64,000 bases of DNA from positions 296,793,957 through 296,857,956 of the forward strand of contig NC_133650.1 in the NCBI RefSeq assembly GCF_009905375.1, read 5' to 3'. The stretch comes from Apium graveolens. Taxonomy: Eukaryota > Streptophyta > Magnoliopsida > Apiales > Apiaceae. Positions 52,031 through 61,979 of this stretch are shown one piece after another (the stretch's first letter is position 1; every line of letters begins with the position of its first letter). A model generated the notes under the pieces. The model saw only the letters and a list, made by a program, of their open reading frames with translations. It was not told the origin of the DNA and searched no databases. A program made the position numbers and the translations under genes.

Positions 52031-52431
52031 AAATGATAAGTGACAGTTTAGAAAAGCTAATAGCATGTTTATTATCCACTGTGTAAACCAGCAGTTAACT
52101 AAGTTATAAAGTTAACACTGGTCCTCTAGTTAAGTTAAGAAGAACAATCAGATTAGAAAAATTGTGTGTTCTCTCTTAAGAAAGAAGCTAAGTTCTAAAA
52201 CAAGAACTTAGAGATTTTATAGCAAAACACTGCTTAATTTTTAATATAAAATTAAGTGAGTTTTGAAGATCTTTGTTTTACATATTTGCACAGCTATTTA
52301 TGTTTAACATCCATTCTACTAAATCATTAACAACAACCAACTGCTAATTCCTAAGTCGATCGAAAATAAAATATTTAAGCCAAAACACATTCACCCCCAC
52401 CCCCCTCTGTGTTGTATTCATACCTAACAAG

Positions 52432-52443
52432 TGGTATCAGAGC
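52432..52443 (+). other. primer binding site of element C
   Basis: TGGTATCAGAGC starts two bases after the LTR end and is complementary to initiator methionine tRNA. Confidence 0.9.
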
Positions 52444-52478
52444 AAAATCTGAAAGTAAACAGATTAGATCTTGGAAAA

Positions 52479-53284
52479 ATGAATACACAGAAAATCAGTA
52501 GTATCAAGATTCCTCCCTTTGATAAGGCCAATTACACTTTATGGAAAAAGAAAATGTTGCTGTTTATAAGAATGGCCAATCATCTTTACATTGGTATCCT
52601 CAAGAATGGGCCCTTCACTCCTGTAGTTAGAGTTGAGGAAACCACAGATGGAGATATGGTTATTCCAGCTCATTATGCTCCCAAGGATCCTTCTGAGTAT
52701 ACTGAACCTGAAAGAGAGAAAGTTTCCCTAGACAGTGATTTGCAACTGATACTAATTGAGTCACTTGACAATGTAATGTATAATAATATTGTCAACTGTG
52801 ACACTGCTAAACAGATCTGGGAAAAGATTGAAATACTTTGTGAAGGAATTGAGGAGGTTAGGTCAAATCAAAGAAGGATATTGATTTCTCAGTATGAGGG
52901 TTTTATGGCTAAACCAAAGGAGGGTATTACTGATGTGTTTGAAAGGTTTGATAAGCTGATAAATGACTTCCAGCTTCATGATAAATTTTATGATGTTGAA
53001 GAAGTGAGTTTGAAGTTCTTGCTCACTCTCCCTGACCATTTGGAACAAAAGATCTCTCCAATCAGAGAAGGAAGGGATCTGAGTAGAATCACACTGGAAG
53101 TGCTCTATGGGGTTCTGAAAACTTATGAACTTGAAATGATTCAAAAGAAGTCATTAAGGGCTGGTCAAGGATATGTAATGGATGGCTCAAGTGCACTGAT
53201 TGTGAATGATGGCCAGACTTCTAATGATGAGCAAAAATCCCCAACTCCAGCAATTTCTACAAGTGAGAAAAGAGTCAATGACAC
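52479..53284 (+). pseudogene. gag: Gag of element C, interrupted by element D
   Basis: The ATG at 52479 (MNTQKISSIKIPPFD) opens a copia gag domain close to that of A (YTLWKKKMLLF, then VFERFDKLINDF, then VLYGVLKTYELE). The frame is open for 268 codons until the LTR of D begins at 53285; the few codons after that belong to D. No zinc knuckle is reached. The downstream half should lie beyond element D, outside the window. Confidence 0.85.
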
Positions 53285-53895
53285 TGTTAGGTCACACACA
53301 CTGTAGAGGGGGTGAATACAGTGTATAATACAATCAAATCGAACTTTAATATCTTAAGTAACAGAAAACAAACTTTATTGAAATAATAAACTTTGTTACA
53401 GTATGGAACTGTTACCTCTCAGTGATGAACAAATATCACGAGAGCTGCTAGGGTTACAATGAATAATCTTCTCGAATATGATAACACTTATAGTGTAAAC
53501 CCTATGTCTGTGTTTATATACTACACAGTTACAAGATAATCGCTAATTGATATGGAATATAATTCTGCTTCCTAAAATATATCAATCAGATATCTTTTCT
53601 TCCAAGTATTCCATTCTTCATGGAACTCCTTCTTCATGTATATCTCTTCTTATGTTTATCTTGATCTTCTTTCCTTTAATCAGCTACTGTCCTTATCTGA
53701 TCATCCTTCAGCACTTAAGTTCTGATATCTAACTTCTGATAATTATCTCCTGATAATATAAGTACTGATATCCTTAAGTCCTGACTTCCAGTATAAGTAC
53801 TGATCAACGGTTAAGTACTGATTTGTCCTGTTAAGTAAGATCTGAAATCTAAACATAAATTATATTAGCCATGAAATTATCAAATATATCTAACA
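53285..53895 (-). repeat. 3' LTR of element D (611 bp)
   Basis: On the minus strand it starts TGTTAGATAT after the PPT and ends GACCTAACA. Motif variants (AAGTTCTGAT at 53717-53726 and several AAGTACTGAT) cluster at 53705-53845. A TATA-like box lies at 53511-53520. The C-rich stretch before the end is present. Confidence 0.88.
53511..53520 (-). promoter_or_regulatory. TATA box candidate of the D LTR
   Basis: TATATAAACA on the minus strand lies downstream of the LTR motif cluster, as in B and C. Confidence 0.5.
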
Positions 53896-53907
53896 ATCTC
53901 CCCCAAC
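53896..53907 (-). other. polypurine tract of element D
   Basis: GTTGGGGGAGAT on the minus strand, immediately before the LTR start. Confidence 0.88.
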
Positions 53908-54103
53908 TTGTAAATTAGCATAATATACAAGTTTAACAGATATTTGATGATGTCAAAAACATTAAGCACAAATGCATGAGAATTAGACTAGATAACTACA
54001 ACTTACAGTCCTTAAAGCTTTACCAATATTCAACTTCTGATAACAACTTCAGTCTGTACAAATATCAGAATTTAAGCAGTTGTAGATCTTCGACTTGGCT
54101 TCA

Positions 54104-57100
54104 TCATCTGATCTCTCTGATGTCAGGAGTTGTTCTGAGATAATTCTTCAACAAACATCTCTCAGCATATCTGAGTTCATCAATCATTCTCCTTTTGGCA
54201 TCTTTAAGCTCTACAGTATCTTCACCAATTTGAAAGATCACAGCTCTGAGATCATTGATCTTTGCTTTTCTTATATCCTGATCCAGTCTGATTAAATAAG
54301 CTTTATCAGACTCAAGATTGAATTCAACAGCCCTGTACCCCAGAAAGGTAGTTATAATCTTAGCAGTGTTGGGCTTCATTTCAACTATATCACCATTGTA
54401 ATCTCTGTACTTTGGAACGTATGTGCTGTCAGACTTAACAGAATAAAGCCTTTTCTGTCTCTGAATCTGTTCTTTCAAATAGTTTGCAGCAGTTCCTGTT
54501 ATTCTGTCATCCACTTGAAGTAAGAATAGTACATGCTCCAATTCTTCAAAATACTTCAATGGAATGGCATTTTGTCTTATATGATAAACCCTACCATCTG
54601 TCATGAAATACAACAAGATGTATTCTTTCAAGTAGGTATGGTAAACCATCTGTACAGATTTCAGTTGATTCAATCTCTCAGGAGTTGCTCCAATACCTGG
54701 TTCACTCAAGGAAGTTGGATCATTGGTAGTGTTATGTATTCTTCTTTCATCAGCACTTTCCAATCCAGTTTTATCTCTTGCTTCCTTTCCAGTAACTACT
54801 CTAGCTTCAAAACCACTTGTAGTAGTCTTCAAAGGTTGAGTCTGTTTTGCTTTAGTGAATCCTGATAGGAGTGTCTTTGGTCTATCTTCTGATATCAAGT
54901 TAACTTGAGCTATGTCGGAGGTTACTTGCTTCTTCTGAATATCAGAACTTACAATTTCTTGACTTTGAACAACTTGAGCCATGTCAGAGGTTGTTTTAAG
55001 AACTCTTCTTGAAGTCAGAGCAAGATTATCCTTTTCATCAGTAATTTCTTCATCCTCAGGAGGCACATAAACCTTGATAGGTTCACCAACCTTTTCTTTA
55101 CCCTTGGATCTTGGATCTATCTGCGGTTGTGATCTAGCCAATGTTGCTTCAGTATGTGTCATTTCTTTGATCACAATGCCTTTGAGTTTTGGAAGTGGCT
55201 TTTTACCAGAAGCTTCAGATTTAGATGTGACTTTCTCTGATTTAAGCCTGGCTTCTTCTTCCATTAAACTTTCCAAGTCCATTCCTGGATTTTCCTGAAG
55301 AAATAACTGTCTTGGCATTTCCTCATCAAGATCTAAAAGTTCATCAGAACTTATCCTTTTACCAGCAGCAGAACTTATTCTTTTCCCAGTATCAGAACTT
55401 GTCCTGTGACTTATGATTTCAGCTTTTCTTGATGTGAATCTTCTACCTTTACTATGACCTCTACCCATTCCAGGGTTTCCTTGATCATCTTTTTCATCAT
55501 CCTTTCCTGTCAGTGTCTTGTCAGTCTTGCATTTGGACGTAATTACTTTCTCCCCCTTTTTGGCATCAGCAGGAAGTAGAAGAGATATAAGCAATTCCAC
55601 TGAGGATTGGATTTCAGTCAGTTGTGATTGCTGAGAAGCTTGATTTTTCAAAATATCATCAATCTGAGCTTGTTGATGATCTTGAGTCTTCTCAATATAA
55701 GCAATCCTGTCAAAGGTAGGTTTGAAGAACTTTTTCTTATCAATTTTCCAAACTTGTTCCTGTTTGATAAATTCTTCCTGAATCTTGTGTAGCTCTGCAA
55801 GAGTAGTTGAGTGAAGACCTTGTAGATGTTTAGTACTCAATGCAGTGACTCTAAGCTGGGTTTTGAAATCATCAGAATTTAACATTTCATCAGCTTTAGT
55901 CAAGTGCTCAGCAAGATGCTTTTCAATTGGAACACATGAAACTGAGTTCCATTCCTTAGTCCACTCCTGTCCTACAGGAGTTTCACTCCAAGGTACTGGT
56001 GCTTCTCTGGTAACAAACTTCTTAACCAGTTCAGACTTTAGAATAGTCTGTTGAAGAGCATGTCCTGAAGGACCTGCTGCATCAGCATTTGCAGTTGGAG
56101 CAGCATCACCAGTATCTCCAGCATTTGCAGCATCAGAACTTACAGAATCAGTATCCTCTGATAAAATAACAGTGTGAGTAGCAATGGAGGCTTCAACATC
56201 CTCTAGTTGCTGATCTGGTTCTAAGTTCTGATCAACAGCCAAATCCTGATGCTCACCTAAAGTCTGATCAGCAGCATCATGATGCAGAGAAGGTGTTGTT
56301 GATAACTCTGGAGTTTGAACAGCATCAGTAACAGGTGTTGTGGAAGGATTAGTTGATGTTGGAGCTTCTAAGAGAATTACTTCATGCACAACCAAGATTT
56401 GAACATCAATATCAGCACTTGTGCCTGGATCAACAGGAGACACAGATGGCGTGTTAGCCATTTCAGAAACAGCTTCCTTAGATGGAGTTGATGGAGAAGA
56501 AGTGACTGGAGCAAATTCCTTGTCTTGTGAGATCAGAGATTCCTGATCCCCTTCCTTAGCTGCTTCCTCTTCATCATCTGAAATTGGCCTTTTTGCCTTC
56601 CGTTTCTTGTATCTCGTTGTTGATTTGGATTCCTTGGGAGTTTCAGGAACTGTCATTCTTCTAAGCCTTTTGAGAAGCCTAGATCCCCCAATTCCGGAAT
56701 CCTTCTGAGAAGTCTCTTTCTCAGCTTCACCTACAACAGGTTTCGAAGAAGGAACCTGGTCCTCAGTATCGAATTCATCTCTCAAGGCAATCCTCCTTCT
56801 CTTTTGAGGTGTTTGAGGAACAGTCTTTGTCCTCTTTGGCTTGGAGGATGAAGGCTTCACAGTAGGTGCTGAGGATGAGGGTTGATCAGTCTGTGAAGTG
56901 GAGAGATAGGATTTGAGATATTTCCTGAGGGTAGGTTGAGTTGAGTGGTAGGTACTGAGGATGATGGTTTTTGAGTGTTTGTTGTTGGTTGGACATCAGA
57001 GTAAACAGATCTATAAGTATCAGGATCAGCATTTACTAGGATCTGTTTTACAGACTGAGGAATCTGTAATGGTCTAACCACTGATTTCTTAGTGTCAGCA

Positions 57101-57435
57101 TTTACCAGGTCATTAAAGTAGCGTTTTGCAACTTTAAAAGGTGGGGTTGAGAAACTAACTAATTGAGGTTCATCAGTACAAAAAGTATAAATAAGTTGAC
57201 AGAATCTAGCAAAATAGACAACATTCCTATCCTCTGTCATCCTATCCCCAATAAAACCAATTATACCAGTTGCAAAATCAAAATGAGTTTGATTGATAAT
57301 AGCATACCCGATGTGCTGACTCAGAATTGGGATAGCATCAAAATTCGAACATTTGTTCCCAAAAGCTTTGGTGATGCAGTCGAAGAAGAAGCTCCATTCT
57401 CTTCTGATATGAGCCCGTTCAAGTACGAATACCAT
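54104..57435 (-). pseudogene. ORF3 of element D, N-terminally truncated and with one frameshift
   Basis: The first part (57435-56857, 192 codons) starts inside the conserved N-terminal domain (REWSFFFDCITKAF, SNFDAI, YFARFCQLIY); about 160 residues present in B are missing upstream. A frameshift at about 56890-56950 moves the frame. The second part (56860-54104, 918 codons) begins with NLS-like KPKRTK and QKRRRIALRDE. An acidic/Ser/Thr linker follows, then a coiled coil (IDDILKNQASQQSQLTEIQ), KKGEKV, and a C-terminal domain (YFMTDGRVYHIRQNAI). Six exact ATCAGAACTT-type sites fall in its coding sequence (54941, 55343, 55391, 56132, 56223 and variants). The layout matches A and B. Confidence 0.75.
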
Positions 57436-58616
57436 TAACCCTAACCATACTGACTATTAATCTTCCACTTCAACATATTCTAGTTTGAACCGAGACTGTT
57501 ATCAAATTTTATCCACTGATAAGTCAAGTAAAGAATTAGACTGTAATATCAGAACTTAGACTTATATCAGAACTTAACAGTCATCAGAACATAATTTCTT
57601 AACTCGAAAAAGGAATGCCTATCTGAGTAAATCCACATACATGTTCTGAGTTATACTCTTCAGAACTTAATCGTCAGAATATGCAACCAGAACTTGTCCT
57701 CAGAGTTAGTGCAAAATGACACAATGACTGTTTATCTAAAACAACATAGACCACCACAGTAATTTTCATCATTCAGATGGAGTGATTAGTGTGTGCATTA
57801 AGCTAAATTTCAGACAAGGAGTAAAGTCTGATTCACTTCAGTACATCTTAGAAATAAGGCATAACTAAAATTTTGCTAAAGAGCTGTCATTATCCTGAAA
57901 CCTACTGATGAATGAGTTCATGCTTGAGTCCACCTCAACTGTTTTGTGCTAATTTTATGCATCTTTTTAAATTCTATTTTACAGTGGATTCTCAGTGTAA
58001 GTGAGTCACGACTGCTTATCAGAATTTATGCTATTATCAGAGTATTTCTCCAGTAATCATAGAGTATGAAAAGTCACCAAGAAAATATTTTGCTTTTCTA
58101 ATGCATATTTACTTAATACCAGCAATGCACTTGGGTCGTCCCTTCCACATGTTTACTCTAGATCTCAAAGGAGTACCTGATTTTATTCTTTGATCTTTTT
58201 GCTTTTTCTTTTGATAATTGAGGTTTATTAGCATTTAGTACATTCAGCAGATTTACTAGTATCAGAACTTAACAGATGAGTAGCATTATTTTAATTTGTG
58301 ACTTAGTAATAAGATAAACAAAGTAAACTCAACTAAGCTCAATTATCAGAATTTGCTTATGTCATAAGATTTCCACAGAAATAATTACTTCTTACATGGG
58401 ATCATTTGTTTATTGAAGACTACTAGGTCAGTATCTAGCACAGTTATCCTCATAGGATTGAATAGTTACTTAAACAGACATATCACTTATCAGAGTTTAG
58501 AAACATATATCAGACAACAATCAGTACTTGAACGCATATTTCAATTAATCACAGAATACACAAAGAGATTACATTCTGTAAATACTGATCATAAAGTTTA
58601 ATGAAACAGAACAAAA
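57436..58616 (-). repeat. pol-ORF3 spacer of D with motif copies
   Basis: No gene is visible in these 1.18 kb. Exact ATCAGAACTT sites start at 57548, 57566 and 58261. One-base variants lie near 57590, 57660, 58018, 58341 and 58490. The missing N-terminus of ORF3 is not recognisable here, so a deletion is likely. Confidence 0.7.
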
Positions 58617-61600
58617 CTAGACAGATTTAGAAAAAGAACCTGAAACCATTCCAAGTTCATTTACCAATCTTGTAAAAGTGGCTTCACACAGTGGTTTTGT
58701 GAAGATATCTGCTAGTTGTTGATCTGTTGGAACAAAGTGCAATTCCACTGTACCTTCATCCACATGTTCCCTTATGAAGTGGTACCTGATGCTGATGTGC
58801 TTTATTATAGAGTGTTGAACTGGATTACCTGTCATAGCAATAGCACTTTGATTATCACAGTAAATAGGGATTTTGAAATATGTTAACCCATAATCCAGTA
58901 ACTGATTCTTCATCCAAAGAATCTGTGCACAACAACTTCCTGCAGCAATATACTCTGCTTCTGCAGTTGATGTGGAAATTGACTTTTGTTTCTTGCTGAA
59001 CCAAGAAACCAATCTGCCTCCAAGAAATTGGCAGCTTCCACTTGTGCTTTTCCTGTCAATTTTGCAACCTGCAAAATCTGCATCTGAGTAACCTATTAGT
59101 TTAAAATCTGATTCTCTAGGATTCCACAATCCCAGATCAGCTGTTCCTTTAAGATACTTAAAAATTCTTTTCACAACTGTTAAGTGAGGTTCTCTTGGAT
59201 CTGCTTGAAATCTTGCACAAAGACAGGTAGCATACATGATATTAGGTCTACTAGCAGTTAGATAGAGTAGAGAGCCAATCATACCTCTGTAATCAGTAAT
59301 ATCTACTGATTTACCAGTATCCTTATCCAGTTTTGTTACAGTGGCCATGGGAGTGGATGCACTTGAACAATCTTGCATTCCGAATTTCTTTAGCAAGTTT
59401 CTGGTGTACTTAGTTTGACAAATAAAAGTGCCTTCTCCATTCTGCTTGACTTGAAGGCCCAGAAAATAGCTAAGTTCCCCCATCATACTCATCTGATATC
59501 TTGACTACATCAGTTTGGCAAACTTCTTGCAAAGTTTGTCATTTGTAGACCCAAAAATGATATCATCAACATAAATCTGGACGAGAAGTAAGTCGTTTCC
59601 ATGGTTGAGGTAGAACAGTGTTTTGTCTATTCTTCCTCTGTTGAATCCACTTTCCAGAAGAAACTGAGCTAAAGTCTCATACCATGCTCTAGGAGCTTGC
59701 TTAAGTCCATAAAGTGCTTTATCAAGCCTGTAGACATAATCTGGATGTTTGGAATCTACAAAGCCTGGAGGTTGTTCAACATATACTTCCTCCTCCAATT
59801 CTCCATTGAGAAAAGCACTTTTCACATCCATTTGAAAGACAGTAAACTTTTTATGAGCAGCATAAGCCAAAAATATCCTTATGGCTTATAACCTAGCAAC
59901 TGGTGCAAATGTTTCATCATAGTCAATTCCCTCCTGTTGAGAATATCCTTTTGCAACCAGCCTTGCCTTATTCCTTGTAATTATGCCATCAGTGTCAGTT
60001 TTGTTTCTGAATACCCACTTTGTACCAACAACAGATCTATTCTTTGGTCTTGGCACTAGGGTCCAGACTTTGTTTCTTTCAAATTCATTTAACTCTTCCT
60101 GCATTGCTTACACCCAATCAGCATCTTGAAGAGCTTCTTCCACTTTCTTTGGCTCAGTCTGAGAGAGAAAAGAATTGTAAAGATATTCATTTGAAGTGCC
60201 TGTTCTAGTTCTGACACCTGCATCAGGATTTCCAATTATCAAATCAGGTGTATGTGACTTTGTCCACTTCCTTGCAGATGGAAGGTTTTCTCTAGAACTG
60301 GATGCTCCCCCATGATCCATGTTGTCTTCATTTTCATTTTCTAATGCTCCCCCTGAAACTATGCTCTCTGAGTTGGATTCTTCATAATTTAGATTTTCAG
60401 CACTATCAGAACTTGGCTTATCAGAACTTGACGAATCAGAACTTGAAGAGCCAGATGTATGTTCTGATGTTTATTGAGATGTGGTAGGATCTTGAGTATG
60501 CTCCCCCTGCATTGGTGCATCTTCCTTTGACGTAGTCACCACAGTTTCAATAACATCAGAGTTTAATCTATCAGAGTTTATAGTATCAGGACTTAGACTG
60601 TCAGGATTTTCAGTATCAGAATTTGAGTCTTCATTTTCAAATCTCAGCTGATCATGATTAATGAAATCTTCAAGACCAGTAAGCTTCTTGTCATCAAAAG
60701 AGACATTGATAGATTCCATGACCACTTTTGTTCTCAAATTATAGACTCTGAAGGCTTTTGTGGAAAGTGGATATCCAACAAAGATTCCTTCATCAGCTTT
60801 TAGATCAAACTTGAATAGCTGTTCAGGATGAGTCTTGAGAACAAAACACTTGCATCCAAATACATGAAAGTACTTCAGATTTGGCTTCTTTTTCTTCACC
60901 ATCTCATATGGTGTTTTTCCATGCTTGTTAATGAGTGTTGCATTTTGAGTAAAACAAGCAGTCTGCACAGCTTCAGCCCAGAAATAGGTTGGAAGCTTTG
61001 CTTCTTCAAGCATTGTACGTGCAGCTTCAATGAGAGTTCTATTCTTTCTTTCAACAACTCCATTTTGTTGTGGAGTTCCAGGAGCAGAAAATTCCTGCTT
61101 TATTCCATGGTTTTTGCAGAACTCTTCCATCATCAAATTCTTGAACTCAGTGCCATTATCACTCCTTATTATTTTCACAGAATCTTTGACCAATTTATCC
61201 AGATGTTTGACATGATCAATCAAGATAGATGCAGTTTCACTTTTTGAGTGCAAGATATACACCCATGTGTATTTGGTGAACTCATCCACTATGACCAACG
61301 CATATTTCTTCTTTGCAATAGACATGATATTCACTGGACCAAATAGATCAACATGTAGTAGATGATAAGGCTCAAGAATTGATGATTCAGTCTTGCTCTT
61401 GAATGAAGATTTTCTTTGTTTGGCCTTCTGACAGGAATCACAAAGGCCATTAGGAGCAAATACTGACTTTGGCAGTCCTCTCACAAGATCTTTCTTGACC
61501 AGTTCATTTATATTGTTGAAATTTAAATGAGAGAGTTTTTTGTGCCAATTCCAGCTTTCTTCAATTGATGCTCTACTCATCAGACAAATTGCAGAACCAT

Positions 61601-61967
61601 CAGTACTTGTTGAAAGCTTAGCTTCGTAAATGTTACCACGCCTGTATCCTTTCAGAACAACTTTGCCTTTAGATTTACTCACAATTTCACAGTGTTCTTC
61701 AAAGAAATCAACATGATAACCTCTGTCACATATTTGACTTATACTCAGCAGATTGTGTTTAAGTCCTGAAACCAGAGCTACATCTTTAATTATGACATTC
61801 CCAAGATTGATATTACCATATCCCAATGTTTTTCCAATGTTGCCATCTTCATAGGAAACACTTGGGCCAGCTTTCTCCACAAAGTCTGATAGCAGGGCCT
61901 TATTTTCAGTCATATGTCCTGAACATCCACTGTCCAAAACTAGAATATTTTTCCTGTTGCCCTGCAA
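58617..61967 (-). pseudogene. pol: Pol of element D: protease, integrase, RT, RNase H; four internal stops, one frame
   Basis: The frame opens at 61967 after two in-frame stops that separate it from gag. The protease motif is LDSGCSGHMT. The integrase finger is WHKKLSHLN...CDSCQ, with D, D, E in [17 protein letters not shown] and [11 protein letters not shown] has [12 protein letters not shown] and YVDDIIFGS; RNase H has [11 protein letters not shown] and YCDNQSAI. Stops lie at 60471-60473, 60108-60110, 59886-59888 and 59505-59507, with no frameshift between them. Three exact motif copies in a row (60405, 60420, 60435) encode a Ser/Asp-rich spacer between integrase and RT. Confidence 0.88.
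60347..60356 (-). other. PPT-like tract TCAGGGGGAG inside pol of D
   Basis: Same bases and same location as in A and B. Two more GGGGGAGC tracts flank it in the spacer, at about 60303-60310 and 60501-60508. Confidence 0.45.
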
Positions 61968-61979
61968 TCACAAAGACCA

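Larger units (their letters stand above)
51089..52429 (+). repeat. LTR of element C (1341 bp)
   Basis: It starts TGTTGTGCAAG and ends CATACCTAACA, with a C-run shortly before the end as in A. It contains two motif arrays (51450-51545 and 51567-51790) and a TATA-like box at 52021-52030. The LTR fragment at 10653-10969 is a diverged relative. Confidence 0.88.
50640..53284 (+). mobile_element. Ty1/copia SIRE-type element C fragment: ORF3 tail - LTR - PBS - gag, interrupted by D
   Basis: An internal 3' end (ORF3 tail and PPT) lies left of a complete LTR, and a PBS plus gag lie right of it. One LTR is thus flanked by both internal ends, as in tandem copies sharing an LTR. The left part is truncated beside the (TA)n run. 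The right part is cut at 53284 by element D. Confidence 0.82.

Noticed and set aside
53285..53306. C gag reading on to 53306
   Set aside because: The last codons are the LTR of element D, not C.
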